Assembly (NCBI RefSeq): GCF_016921115.1
Contig: NZ_JAFFZS010000025.1
Location: 1-64,000, forward strand
Length of the DNA stretch: 64,000 nt
Source of the DNA: Streptomyces actuosus
GTDB taxonomy: Bacteria > Actinomycetota > Actinomycetes > Streptomycetales > Streptomycetaceae
Direction of reading: 5' to 3'
Shown here: positions 1 to 7,589 of the stretch, in pieces
How the letters are laid out: each line of letters begins with the position of its first letter
Numbering within the stretch: position 1 is the stretch's first letter
Notes under the pieces: generated by a model
What the model saw: the letters and a program-made list of their open reading frames with translations, nothing else
What the model was told of the DNA's origin: nothing
The model's database searches: none
Translations under genes and position numbers: made by a program

Positions 1-48
1 TTTCGGCCGGGGCGCCGGGTCGGATCCGGCGGGAGTGGTGCTGGTCAT
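1..48 (-). CDS. partial CDS, N-terminus only
   Basis: A minus-strand ATG at 48 opens a frame that runs off the left edge. The 16 visible residues read MTSTTPAGSDPAPRPK, a low-complexity start common in Streptomyces. An AGGAG sequence lies 12 nt upstream of the ATG on the minus strand, which is a longer spacing than ideal. The start lies only 20 bp from the start assigned to the divergent gene at 69, so one of the two starts may be wrong. No function can be inferred. Confidence 0.35.
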   Translation of the reverse strand, partial: MTSTTPAGSDPAPRPK

Positions 49-68
49 GAGGGGGTGGTTCTCCTGTC

Positions 69-578
69 GTGCCCTCTCAGGCTAACCCGACGAAGCGGGA
101 CGTCTCACCCAAGGCTGACAGAGAGGGCGGAGGCCCCAAGTACCTCGATCCGGACTCGCCCGAAGCAGACTCCGCGGGGTGGTGGTTCGAAGCTGGAATG
201 CAGCGGACCGCAGTCCCCTACTCATTCATGATCAGTCCGTCTGGTGAGTTCGGTATCCAGGGAGATGAATGGGCACCCCTCCACGCGACCATCGAGGGCT
301 GGGTGGAGTCGCTCGCTTTGGCTCACCACGCATCCATGTGGGCAAGGCAGGTCACCAAGCTCGTTGGTGATGACGTCGATGGCATCGACCTGAACGGCTA
401 TGCGCCGGTGCGCGAGGTGATGGGCCTGGCGGACACCTGGTGGAGAGGGCCCGATTCGCTGGTGGCTCTCTATAGCGGGGAGGCCACGTCGTTCGACTTT
501 CCCAGGGGGCGCATCGCAGTGGTCTACTCAGGCCTCGATGAGTGGGGGCTGCGAGGAGGCGTGGACGACGATGGCTGA
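69..578 (+). CDS. hypothetical protein, unrecognised
   Basis: A 169-residue soluble protein with no signal peptide or membrane segment. The first 35 residues are charged and Pro/Gly-rich; the rest is rich in Trp and acidic residues (WWFEAG, DEWAPLH, ADTWWRGPD). It looks loosely like the C-terminal half of small immunity-type proteins, but I do not recognise the family. GTG at 69 is the only start after an in-frame stop at 48-50 and has no visible ribosome site, so the gene may be a 5'-truncated remnant. Codon use is less GC-biased than in the genes right of 3300, consistent with acquired DNA. The stop codon lies 2 bp before the left end of the insertion sequence. Confidence 0.5.
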   Translation: MPSQANPTKRDVSPKADREGGGPKYLDPDSPEADSAGWWFEAGMQRTAVPYSFMISPSGEFGIQGDEWAPLHATIEGWVESLALAHHASMWARQVTKLVGDDVDGIDLNGYAPVREVMGLADTWWRGPDSLVALYSGEATSFDFPRGRIAVVYSGLDEWGLRGGVDDDG

Positions 579-580
579 CC

Positions 581-604
581 TTGACTCTGTCGGGGATCTT
601 GGAG
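581..604 (+). repeat. left terminal inverted repeat of the IS
   Basis: 24 bases that match the reverse complement of 2394-2417 at every position. The right copy contains CCAAGATCCCCGACAGAGTC. Confidence 0.95.
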
Positions 605-611
605 ATGCCGG

Positions 612-2363
612 TCAGGTTCCCAGGGTTCGCCAGGACTTCAGCCGGGGTATCTCGCGCTGGTCGAGGTAGTGCTGGAAGGCAGTCGGTCGGCGGGACGTGG
701 GTGCTTCTTCGGCCGGTGGCAGTCCGCTGAGGCGCTCGATGTTGACGGCAATGGCCGTCAGAACGTGCTGGATGTGGGCCTTTCCTTGTCCTCGGTAGCG
801 GCAGCGCCGCATGCCGTGTCCGTGGGCGAACTCGTTGACCGTGCCCTCCACTCCCGAGCGGACCGCATAGCGGGTCTTCCACTCGGGCGTCTGTTGCTCC
901 GCGCGGACGCGAAGTTGCAGGTCACGGAGTTCTCGCGGGGGAAAGCCCACGGTTCGGGCGCTGTCGGCGGTGGAGGTGCACTGGGTGCGGGCCGGGCAGG
1001 GACGGCACTGACTCTTGGTGAACCTGGCCACGATCAGCGGGGCCGCGGTGGGTGACGAGGTTGGGTAAGGGCCGTGCCAGCCCGCACTGACCTGCCCCTG
1101 GGGGCACGTGACCTGCTGACGGTCGTAGTCGATGTGGAAGTCGTCCCGGGCGAAGCCCTCGTTCTGCCGGTGTTGGCGGGTGGGGTTGCTCCGCAGCGGC
1201 CCGGAGACGGTGACCTGGTGTTCACGGGTGGCTTGTTCGAGGTGGGGCAGGGACGTGTAGCCGGCGTCGACCAGATGCTCGGCGGGCAGCAGCCCGCGCC
1301 GCGCCAGACGGGTGTGGATGCCGGGCAGGACCTGACTGTCGTGGGTGGTGGCCGCGGTGGTGGCCACGTCCGTGATCACGTTGGGGCCGTCGGGAGCACA
1401 GGTCTCCGTCAGATGAGCGGCGAACCCCTTCCAGCTGATGATGTGCCCGTGCCTCGCATAGCGGGCCGAGGTGTCGTAGGGCGAGACGACTGCCCGGGAC
1501 GAGGGCGGCAGCCCGGGTCCGCCTTCCTTCTCGGCGGTGCGCCAGCGCAGCCGGCCTGCCTGGTCACGGTGGTAGTTCTGCACCATGATCTGGCGCAGGG
1601 CCTGGACGCGAGGGCCGGACGTGCGGCCTGCTCCGTGCTGGTAGAGGTGTTCCAGGAGCCGGACGGCATCGTTCCCGGCGGCCAGGATCCTGGTCGTGGG
1701 CTTGGTGTGGTTCTCGCCCAGGCGGACCGGCCGACCGTAGCGGCGGCCCCACTCCTCATCGACCAGCTCGTCCAACAGGTGAGGGGACATACCGGCGACT
1801 TCTTCGAGTGCGGCGCGGACGGCCTCTGTGACCAGCTCCAGGCGGGTCAGGTCGCGCGCCGCGGCCAGGACGTGGGTGGAGTCGGTGCGCTGCGTGGTGC
1901 GCTCGCGCACCAGTCCGGCCTCCGTGAGGCGGGCCAGCGCGAGGTCGAGGAGGCGGTCAGCGCGGTCGCCTTCGGCGAGACGGTCGCGGAAGTCGGCCAG
2001 CACGCTGTGGTGGAACCCGGGATCGTCCAGTTCCATCGCCATGGCGTACTTGAAGTCGATGCGACAACGGACCGCCTCGGCGGCCTGCCGGTCCGACAGG
2101 CCGAGCAGGAACTGCAGCACACAGACGATGGCCAGTTGAGCAGGCGAGAGCCCCGGGCGCCCATCCCGCGGGTACCAGTCGGCGAAGTCCTCGTCGCACC
2201 ACAGCCCATCGAGGCGATCGCGTACCCATATCGCCGTCGTACCGCCCGGATTGCTCGCCCGCGCGATCTGCGCGGTCAGAGAGGGGACTTGCTCACCGGA
2301 ACGGGGGCGAAGGGGCAACGGGCACCTCGACAACTGCATCGGTCGACGGAACCACCCGAGCAT
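612..2363 (-). CDS. IS1182-family DDE transposase
   Basis: A 583-residue transposase that moves the surrounding IS by DNA cleavage and strand transfer. The N-terminal region (about 60-150) carries the family's DUF772-like motif (LSPAQLAIVCVLQFLLGLSD, then DFKYAMAMELDDPGFHHSVL). Candidate catalytic acidic residues are the Asp in RTDSTHVLAA, the Asp in VDAGYTSL, and the Glu in RSGVEGTVNE, followed by the conserved GMRRCRYRGQGKAHIQ. A CPxG-type cysteine cluster (SQCRPCPARTQC) sits before the final Glu, as in many relatives. Length is normal and there is no frameshift, so the enzyme may be active. ATG at 2363 is the longest start; ATG at 2339 is an alternative. Confidence 0.9.
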   Translation of the reverse strand: MLGWFRRPMQLSRCPLPLRPRSGEQVPSLTAQIARASNPGGTTAIWVRDRLDGLWCDEDFADWYPRDGRPGLSPAQLAIVCVLQFLLGLSDRQAAEAVRCRIDFKYAMAMELDDPGFHHSVLADFRDRLAEGDRADRLLDLALARLTEAGLVRERTTQRTDSTHVLAAARDLTRLELVTEAVRAALEEVAGMSPHLLDELVDEEWGRRYGRPVRLGENHTKPTTRILAAGNDAVRLLEHLYQHGAGRTSGPRVQALRQIMVQNYHRDQAGRLRWRTAEKEGGPGLPPSSRAVVSPYDTSARYARHGHIISWKGFAAHLTETCAPDGPNVITDVATTAATTHDSQVLPGIHTRLARRGLLPAEHLVDAGYTSLPHLEQATREHQVTVSGPLRSNPTRQHRQNEGFARDDFHIDYDRQQVTCPQGQVSAGWHGPYPTSSPTAAPLIVARFTKSQCRPCPARTQCTSTADSARTVGFPPRELRDLQLRVRAEQQTPEWKTRYAVRSGVEGTVNEFAHGHGMRRCRYRGQGKAHIQHVLTAIAVNIERLSGLPPAEEAPTSRRPTAFQHYLDQREIPRLKSWRTLGT

Positions 2364-2393
2364 GCCCGTTGATCATGCTGCCGCACCGAGGAA

Positions 2394-2417
2394 CTCCAAG
2401 ATCCCCGACAGAGTCAA
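2394..2417 (-). repeat. right terminal inverted repeat of the IS
   Basis: A perfect complement of 581-604. The integrase reading frame passes straight through this repeat, so translation can begin inside the IS and read into the integrase remnant. Confidence 0.95.
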
Positions 2418-3261
2418 CGACATCCAGGTGCTCTTCAAGCACCTGTCCGACCAGCTCGGCCCCGGCAGCGTCCGGAACGTCTACGACGTCCTCGTACGCG
2501 TCATGACGGCGGCCGTGGACGACAAGGTCATCGCCTCCAGCCCGTGCCGCCGGATCACCCTCCCGGCCATGCCGGACGAGGAGGTCACCCCGCCCACGGT
2601 CGAGCAGGTCGAGGCGATGGCGCGGGTGATGCCGCCGTACATCCGAGCGGCGATCGTCACCCTCGCCGGATCAGGGCTGCGCATCGGCGAACTACTCGGT
2701 CTGAAGGTGTCGGACGTCGACTTCAAGGCCGGTGCCATCCGCGTCGAGCGGCAGCGGCTCCAGTCGGGGAAGGTCGGCCCGCCGAAGACGGCCAAGTCCC
2801 GGCGTACAGTCCCGGTCGGCGAGGTCGTCACCGACGCGCTCCTCGCGCATCTCGCCGCACGTCCGTCCAGGGAGTGGCTGTTCACGATGGAGGAGGGCGA
2901 GCCGCTCAACTACCGGCGGTGGAAGACCGAGTGGAACGGGGCTCGCAAGGTGCTCCAGGCGGCCGAGAACGGGGCCGCCGAGCGGGAAGGCCGTAAGGCC
3001 GTCGAGCTGCCGCACATGGTCACCCACGATCTGCGGCACTTCTACGCCTCCGCGCTCATCGCCGGCGGCGCGAGCGTCAAGCAGGTGCAGCTGGTCCTCG
3101 GCCACGCGTCCGCCGTCATCACGCTGCGGATCTACGCGCACCTGTGGCCGGGCGAAGAAGACCGCACCCGGGCCGTCATGGACGCCGTGCTCGGCGGCCT
3201 GCGGACCGGGTGCGGACAGGTAGACGGCATGACCCGCGAAACCGCAGGTCAGAACGCCTGA
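2418..3261 (+). pseudogene. tyrosine integrase, N-terminus lost at IS junction
   Basis: The remaining 281 codons cover part of the core-binding domain and the whole catalytic domain of a phage-type tyrosine recombinase. The catalytic residues are present: Arg in GSGLRIGELLGL, HDLRH, His in LVLGHAS and Tyr in RIYAHL. The N-terminal arm-binding domain and the natural start are missing because the IS ends inside the gene. An in-frame GTG/ATG inside the IS could give a chimeric protein of about 336 residues, unlikely to recognise its original arm sites. The gene stops 7 bp from the 3' end of sodN, in convergent orientation, which suggests the chromosomal boundary of an integrated element. The missing 5' part is not present left of the IS. 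Confidence 0.85.
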
Positions 3262-3268
3262 CCAGAGA

Positions 3269-3664
3269 TCAGGCCTTCTTGGTCTCCCAGAAGATCTTGT
3301 CGATCTCGGCGATCAGCTCCAGCGCCTTCTCACCCGTCTTCGGGTCCGTGGAGCCCTTGGCGGCCGACAGAGCCTTCAGGGTGTCGTTGACCAACTGGTG
3401 CAGCTGCGGGTACTTCTCGAAGTGCGGGGCCTTGAAGTAGTCGCTCCAGAGCACGGAGACGTGGTGCTTGGCCAGCTCGGCGCGCTGCTCCTTGATGACC
3501 GTCGCACGAGCCTGGAAGTGCGGGTCGTCGTTGGCGGCCATCTTCTCCTGGACGGCCTTCACCGACTCCGCCTCGATGCGGGCCTGGGCCGGGTCGTACA
3601 CACCGCAGGGCAGGTCGCAGTGCGCGCTGACCTTGACCTTGGGGGCAAACAGGCGGGAAAGCAT
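3269..3664 (-). CDS. sodN: nickel superoxide dismutase precursor
   Basis: A 131-residue precursor of the cytoplasmic Ni-containing SOD that disproportionates superoxide. A 14-residue propeptide (MLSRLFAPKVKVSA) precedes the nickel hook HCDLPCGVY (residues 15-23); after processing His1, Cys2 and Cys6 bind nickel. The rest is the expected four-helix body ending FWETKKA. Start ATG 3664 is preceded by GGAAGGA at 7 nt. The protease-like gene sodX, thought to remove the propeptide, is divergent at 3810. The gene's 3' end abuts the integrase remnant. Confidence 0.97.
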   Translation of the reverse strand: MLSRLFAPKVKVSAHCDLPCGVYDPAQARIEAESVKAVQEKMAANDDPHFQARATVIKEQRAELAKHHVSVLWSDYFKAPHFEKYPQLHQLVNDTLKALSAAKGSTDPKTGEKALELIAEIDKIFWETKKA

Positions 3665-3809
3665 GGAGCATTCCTTCCTCGTGATCGTCTTCTCAGGTGG
3701 GACATTACTCCCTGGGGGACGGGTTTTCGCGAGTGCCCCCTTGGGCTTAGGACAAAAGTCCAGGGTCAGACTGAGACTGGTGGAGGAACGGACCGGGGAG
3801 GTGCCGGGG
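3665..3809. promoter_or_regulatory. divergent sodN/sodX promoter region
   Basis: A 145-bp spacer between divergent starts. On the minus strand TAATGT (3702-3707) is a reasonable -10 for sodN. A short palindrome GGACAAAAGTCC lies at 3750-3761, nearer to sodX. Whether a nickel-responsive regulator binds here cannot be told from sequence alone; no convincing Nur-type repeat was seen. Confidence 0.45.
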
Positions 3810-4244
3810 ATGCCGGAGCTGTCGCAGGAGATCGACCGGGGCAGGGCCGTACTGCCCTTCGGGCTGGCCGAGGTGACCGGCCCGTCGATGGTGCCCACAC
3901 TGCATCACGGGGACCGGCTGGTCGTGCAGTACGGGGCCCGGACCAGGCCCGGCGACGTGATCGTCCTGCGGCACCCCTTCCAGCAGGACCTGCTGGTCGT
4001 CAAGCGGGCCGTCGAGCTGCGCGAGAGCGGCTGGTGGGTGCTCGGGGACAACGGCTACGCCGGGGGCGACAGCACCGACTACGGCGCCGTGCCCGAGGAA
4101 CTGGTGCTCGGCCGGGTGCGCTTCCGCTACCGGCCGCTCGGGCCCGACCGACGCTCCCCGCTGGCGGTGCTGCGCTGGGCGCTGTCGGCGGCCAGGCTCG
4201 TCTTCCCCGACCGGTCGGCCTCCAGGCGCTTGCGGGCGCGGTAG
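3810..4244 (+). CDS. sodX: SodX, S26-type peptidase for SodN maturation
   Basis: A 144-residue signal-peptidase-like protein, proposed from its conserved link to sodN to cleave the SodN propeptide. Unlike true signal peptidases it has no N-terminal membrane anchor, fitting a cytoplasmic substrate. The catalytic Ser (S26 in EVTGPSMVPT) and Lys (K65 in LLVVKR) of the S26 family are present, with the following GDNGYAGGDSTDYGAV box. ATG 3810 has GGGGAG 9 nt upstream. Longer upstream frames overlap sodN antisense and are not credible. The last 118 bp overlap the convergent CGNR gene. Confidence 0.9.
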   Translation: MPELSQEIDRGRAVLPFGLAEVTGPSMVPTLHHGDRLVVQYGARTRPGDVIVLRHPFQQDLLVVKRAVELRESGWWVLGDNGYAGGDSTDYGAVPEELVLGRVRFRYRPLGPDRRSPLAVLRWALSAARLVFPDRSASRRLRAR

Positions 4245-4777
4245 GCCGCCACGTTGGCGCGCGTGGCGCACCGGTCGGAGCAGTAGCGGCGGGAGCGGTT
4301 GGTGGAGGTGTCCAGGTAGGCGTTGCGGCACGGGGCGGCCTCGCACAGCCCGAGGCGGTCCACGCCGTACTCGGTGAGGTGGAAGGCCAGGCCCATCGCG
4401 GCAATGGCCGCGTAGCCGGCTGTCGCGTTGGACGGGTGGTCGGCCAGGTGCATGTGCCACAGGGGCCGGCCGTCGTCGTCCCGGTGGTCGTGCCCGGAGA
4501 TCTGCGGGCTCACCGGGAACTCCAGCAGCAGGGCGTTGAGCAGGTCCACGGCACGGGTCTCGTCGCCCTCGTCGGCCGACTGGAACACCGCGCGCAGCCG
4601 GGCCCGCACCGAGCGGAACCGGGTGACGTCGGCGTCGGTGGCGCGCCGGGCCGCCGACTGGTTGACGCCGAACAGGTCGCGAACGGCCTCGACGGAGGTC
4701 AGGGAGTCCTTGCCGCGGACCGGTTCCTCGCTGTTCACGAGCCGGACGGCATAGTCCGAGTAATAGGCCAGTTCCAC
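4127..4777 (-). CDS. CGNR zinc-finger (ABATE domain) protein
   Basis: A 216-residue putative regulator. The N-terminal half matches the ABATE/ginsenoside-binding-like domain (residues 1-140). A C-terminal treble-clef zinc finger follows, with Cys pairs in LCEAAPCRNAYLD and RRYCSDRCATRANVAAYRAR. The start is GTG 4777 with AAGGA 6 nt upstream. The 3' end overlaps sodX on the other strand by 118 bp; the conserved finger ends near 4210, so part of the overlap is real coding sequence on this strand. It diverges from a methyltransferase across a 99-bp spacer. The ligand is unknown. Confidence 0.85.
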   Translation of the reverse strand: MELAYYSDYAVRLVNSEEPVRGKDSLTSVEAVRDLFGVNQSAARRATDADVTRFRSVRARLRAVFQSADEGDETRAVDLLNALLLEFPVSPQISGHDHRDDDGRPLWHMHLADHPSNATAGYAAIAAMGLAFHLTEYGVDRLGLCEAAPCRNAYLDTSTNRSRRYCSDRCATRANVAAYRARKRLEADRSGKTSLAADSAQRSTASGERRSGPSGR

Positions 4778-4821
4778 TTGTAGTCCTTACGGGCGCGTTC
4801 TATCGTCGTGCAGGCGGTCGG

Positions 4822-4852
4822 GTAATAGCCGGTCGTGCTTACAGGGTATTAC
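4822..4852. promoter_or_regulatory. inverted repeat in divergent promoter
   Basis: GTAATA (4822-4827) and TATTAC (4847-4852) form an inverted repeat in the 99-bp spacer between the CGNR gene and the methyltransferase. A site serving both promoters is plausible, with the CGNR protein as candidate binder. The position and symmetry are seen; the role is inferred. Confidence 0.35.
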
Positions 4853-4876
4853 GTGTCACCGTGACGGAGGACATCG

Positions 4877-5662
4877 ATGACGGACACCGACACCACCCCC
4901 GGACCCCGCACCGCCGCAGCCGCCGACTGGCCCGGCTGGCAGCGCAGCTGGGACCGCCAGCAGGAGTGGTACATGCCCGACCGCGAGGACCGCTTCCGCA
5001 TCATGCTCGACATGGTGGAGGCCTTCGTCGGTTCCGCACCGCGCGTCCTCGACCTCGCCTGCGGCACCGGCAGCATCACCGCCCGGCTGCTCGACCGCTT
5101 CCCGGACGCCGTCAGCACCGGCGTCGACCTCGACCCGGCGCTGCTCGCCATCGCCCGCGGCACCTTCGCCGGCGATGACCGCGTCACCCTCGTCGAGGCC
5201 GACCTGACGGCCCCGGACTGGCCGGCCCGGCTGCCGTACGACACGTACGACGCCGTCCTCACCGCCACGGCACTCCACTGGCTGCGCAAGGGTCCGCTGG
5301 AGACCCTGTACGGGCGGATCGCGCAGCTGGTCCGCCACGGCGGCGTCTTCCTCGACGCCGACCACATGATCGACGACACCACCCCGCGGATCAACGCGAC
5401 CGAGGAGAGGCACCGCCGCACCCGAATGGACCGGGCGATGAGGGACGGTGCCCTGGACTGGGCCGCGTGGTGGGCGCTGGCCGCCTCCGACCCGGCCCTC
5501 GCCGAGCCCACCGCCCGTCGCTTCGCGATCTACGGCGCGCACGCCGACGGCGAGATGCCGTCCGCGGCCTGGCACGCGCGCGTCCTGCGCGAGCGGGGTT
5601 TCGCCGAGGTCAGGCCCGTGTGGGCCTCACCGTCGGACACGCTGCTGCTCGCCCTGAGGTAG
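4877..5662 (+). CDS. class I SAM-dependent methyltransferase
   Basis: A 261-residue soluble methyltransferase of unknown substrate. Motif I is VLDLACGTG (57-65), followed by GVDLDPALL (motif II), an acidic VEADLTAPDW (motif III) and the post-I ATALHWL segment typical of the Methyltransf_25/trans-aconitate-like group. ATG 4877 has GACGGAGG 7 nt upstream. It stands alone and diverges from the CGNR regulator, which may control it. A strong bidirectional hairpin follows. Confidence 0.88.
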   Translation: MTDTDTTPGPRTAAAADWPGWQRSWDRQQEWYMPDREDRFRIMLDMVEAFVGSAPRVLDLACGTGSITARLLDRFPDAVSTGVDLDPALLAIARGTFAGDDRVTLVEADLTAPDWPARLPYDTYDAVLTATALHWLRKGPLETLYGRIAQLVRHGGVFLDADHMIDDTTPRINATEERHRRTRMDRAMRDGALDWAAWWALAASDPALAEPTARRFAIYGAHADGEMPSAAWHARVLRERGFAEVRPVWASPSDTLLLALR

Positions 5663-5723
5663 CGGCCGGAGCCGGGCCGGCCCCTCCCGGCCCGGGCCGG
5701 CCCGGGCCTGGGGCAGAACGCGG

Positions 5724-5767
5724 ACGGCGGATCCGCCCCACCGGGGGAGGTGGGGCGGATCCGCCGT
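5724..5767. terminator. bidirectional terminator hairpin
   Basis: A perfect 19-bp stem (ACGGCGGATCCGCCCCACC at 5724-5742 pairing with 5749-5767) around a 6-nt loop. It lies between the convergent methyltransferase and ABC ATPase genes. No T-run follows, as is usual in Streptomyces. Confidence 0.8.
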
Positions 5768-5788
5768 GGCAGACCGTTCGGAATCGGA

Positions 5789-5857
5789 GGACCTTCGACA
5801 GGAGCGTCAGCGGACCCTCGACAGGAGCGTCAGAGGACCTTCGACAGGAACGACTGG
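5789..5857. repeat. 23-bp tandem repeat x3 entering the ATPase gene
   Basis: Three head-to-tail copies with period 23 start at 5789, 5812 and 5835 (core GGACCTTCGACAGGAGCGTC, one to three mismatches). The third copy encodes the last residues of the ABC ATPase (SFLSKVL); the other two lie beyond its stop. The array therefore looks like expansion of the gene's own 3' end. Confidence 0.85.
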
Positions 5858-6630
5858 GTCCGCTGGTGCTGCGGGTTGGTCAGGACGTCGCGCGGGTTCC
5901 CCGCCTCGACCACCACGCCGTCGTCCATGAAGACCAGGCTGTCGCCGACCTCGCGGGCGAAGCCCATCTCGTGGGTGACGACGATCATCGTCATGCCGGA
6001 CTCGGCGAGATCGCGCATGACGTCGAGGACCTCGCCGACCAGCTCCGGGTCGAGAGCCGAGGTCGGCTCGTCGAAGAGCATCAGCTTCGGCTCCATCGCC
6101 AGTGCCCGGGCGATGGCGACGCGCTGCTGCTGGCCGCCGGAGAGCTGTGCCGGGTAGTGGCCCTTGCGGTCCCCGAGCCCCACCCGGTCCAGCAACTGCT
6201 CGGCGCGCTCGCGGGCGACCGCCTTCGACTCGTGCTTGACCTGGACCGGCGCCTCCATGACGTTCTCCAGAGCCGTCATGTGAGGGAAGAGGTTGAAGCG
6301 CTGGAACACCATGCCGATGTCCCGTCGCTGCGCCGCCACCTCCTTCTCCTTCAGCTCGTAGAGCTTGTCGCCCTTCTGCCGGTAGCCGACCAGGTCGCCG
6401 TCGACGTACAGCCGGCCGGCGCTGATCTTCTCCAGGTGGTTGATGCAGCGCAGGAAGGTGGACTTGCCCGAGCCCGACGGGCCGATCAGGCAGAACACCT
6501 CGCGCGGGTTCACCTCGAGGTCGATGCCCTTGAGGATGTGCGCCAGACCGAAGGACTTGTGCACGCCCTCGGCCTTGACCATGGGGTGACCGGCGGCCGA
6601 TTTGGCCATGTCCTTGACGAGGTCGGTCAT
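5830..6630 (-). CDS. polar amino-acid ABC transporter, ATP-binding protein
   Basis: A 266-residue ATPase of the GlnQ/GluA type powering amino-acid uptake at the inner face of the membrane. It has Walker A GPSGSGKST (50-58), Q-loop VFQRFNLFPH, signature LSGGQQQR (163-170), Walker B LMLFDEP (about 182-188) and the switch His in VVTHEMGF (220). It shows 4-bp translational coupling (ATGA) with the upstream permease, completing an ATPase-permease-binding-protein set read leftwards. Glutamate/glutamine or another polar amino acid is likely. Confidence 0.95.
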   Translation of the reverse strand: MTDLVKDMAKSAAGHPMVKAEGVHKSFGLAHILKGIDLEVNPREVFCLIGPSGSGKSTFLRCINHLEKISAGRLYVDGDLVGYRQKGDKLYELKEKEVAAQRRDIGMVFQRFNLFPHMTALENVMEAPVQVKHESKAVARERAEQLLDRVGLGDRKGHYPAQLSGGQQQRVAIARALAMEPKLMLFDEPTSALDPELVGEVLDVMRDLAESGMTMIVVTHEMGFAREVGDSLVFMDDGVVVEAGNPRDVLTNPQHQRTQSFLSKVL

Positions 6631-7556
6631 CGGGTCGCCTCCGGACGTCGGAACGAAACGAAGAGGGCCAGATGCTTCCTCAGTCGCTGCAGGGGCGTCG
6701 GGGGCAGACTGCGCGTCGAACCGCGGGCGTAACGGCGTTCCAGGTAGTACTGGCCGACACTGAAGACGCTGGTGAGCATCAGGTACCAGATCGACGCCAC
6801 GAAGTACATCTCGACGACGGCGAGCGACGTACTGGAGATGTCCTGGGCCCGCTTGATGATCTCGTTGAACTGCACCGCGTAGGCGAGCGACGAGGTCTTG
6901 AGCATGTTGATGAACTCGTTGCCCGTCGGCGGCACGATCACACGCATCGCCTGCGGAAGGATCACCCGGCGCAGCGTCTGGCCCTGCGTCATCCCCAGCG
7001 CGTGCGACGCCTCGGTCTGCCCGAGGTCCACCGACTGGATGCCGGCCCGCACGATCTCGGCCATGTACGCCGCCTCGTTCAGGCCGAGGCCGAGCAGCGC
7101 CGCCAGGAACGGCGTCATCACCTGGTTCATCTCGTCCTTGTAGAACCCCAGGTTGAGGACGGGGAACACGAGCGAGATGTTGTACCAGAGCAGGAGCTGG
7201 ACCAGGACCGGAGTGCCGCGGAAGAACCAGATGTACAGCCAGGACACCGTGCTGGTGACCGGGTTGGACGACATCCGCATGACCGCCAGGATCACGCCCA
7301 GGGCCAGACCGAGCACCATGGCCAGCACGGAGATGTACAGCGTGTGCCAGGCACCGGACACGATCGTGCCGTCGGTGATGTAGTCCGGGATGATGCTGTA
7401 GTTGATATTCGCGTTGGCGAAGGCGATACCGATCAGCACCAGGATCGCCACGACCGCCGCGCCGGCCACCCAGCGGCCGTAGTGGCGAACGGGGATCGCC
7501 TTGATCTGCTCCGGCGGCACCGCCGGCGCCGGAGCCTTGTCGACAGTGTCAGTCAC
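6627..7556 (-). CDS. polar amino-acid ABC transporter permease
   Basis: A 309-residue membrane protein of the HisM/GltK family. A Pro/Ala-rich cytoplasmic N-terminus precedes a first membrane helix (about 33-49) and a BPD_transp_1 core with the family signature GLGLNEAAYMAEIVRAGIQSVD and an EAA loop (EASHALGMTQGQTLRRVILP) that contacts the ATPase. The C-terminal extension (LERRYARGSTRSLPP) is common in actinobacteria. It appears to be the only permease, so the channel would be a homodimer. It overlaps the ATPase by 4 bp and follows the binding protein by 33 bp. Confidence 0.95.
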   Translation of the reverse strand: MTDTVDKAPAPAVPPEQIKAIPVRHYGRWVAGAAVVAILVLIGIAFANANINYSIIPDYITDGTIVSGAWHTLYISVLAMVLGLALGVILAVMRMSSNPVTSTVSWLYIWFFRGTPVLVQLLLWYNISLVFPVLNLGFYKDEMNQVMTPFLAALLGLGLNEAAYMAEIVRAGIQSVDLGQTEASHALGMTQGQTLRRVILPQAMRVIVPPTGNEFINMLKTSSLAYAVQFNEIIKRAQDISSTSLAVVEMYFVASIWYLMLTSVFSVGQYYLERRYARGSTRSLPPTPLQRLRKHLALFVSFRRPEATR

Positions 7557-7589
7557 AGTGACTGCCCTTCAGTGTTGCGTCAGGCAGGG

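Larger units (their letters stand above)
581..2417 (-). mobile_element. IS1182-type insertion sequence
   Basis: An 1837-bp element bounded by a perfect 24-bp inverted repeat (581-604 and 2394-2417; outer 20 bases of the left end TTGACTCTGTCGGGGATCTT). It carries one minus-strand DDE transposase filling nearly the whole element. The bases flanking the two ends (GACC on the left, CGAC on the right) do not form a target-site duplication. The left flank is the end of an unrelated CDS, and the right flank continues in frame into a decapitated integrase. Both points suggest that DNA between two positions was lost after insertion. Family assignment rests on the transposase layout. Confidence 0.9.

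Noticed and set aside
1074..2372. 432-codon plus-strand frame opposite the transposase
   Set aside because: It mirrors the conserved transposase on the other strand and its residues are the shadow composition typical of GC-rich antisense frames.
577..2421. Target-site duplication around the IS
   Set aside because: Bases next to the two ends do not match at any alignment of one to eight bases tried by eye.
3665..3809. Nur or other nickel-sensor box at sodN
   Set aside because: Only short palindromes are present and none matches a known consensus well enough to name.
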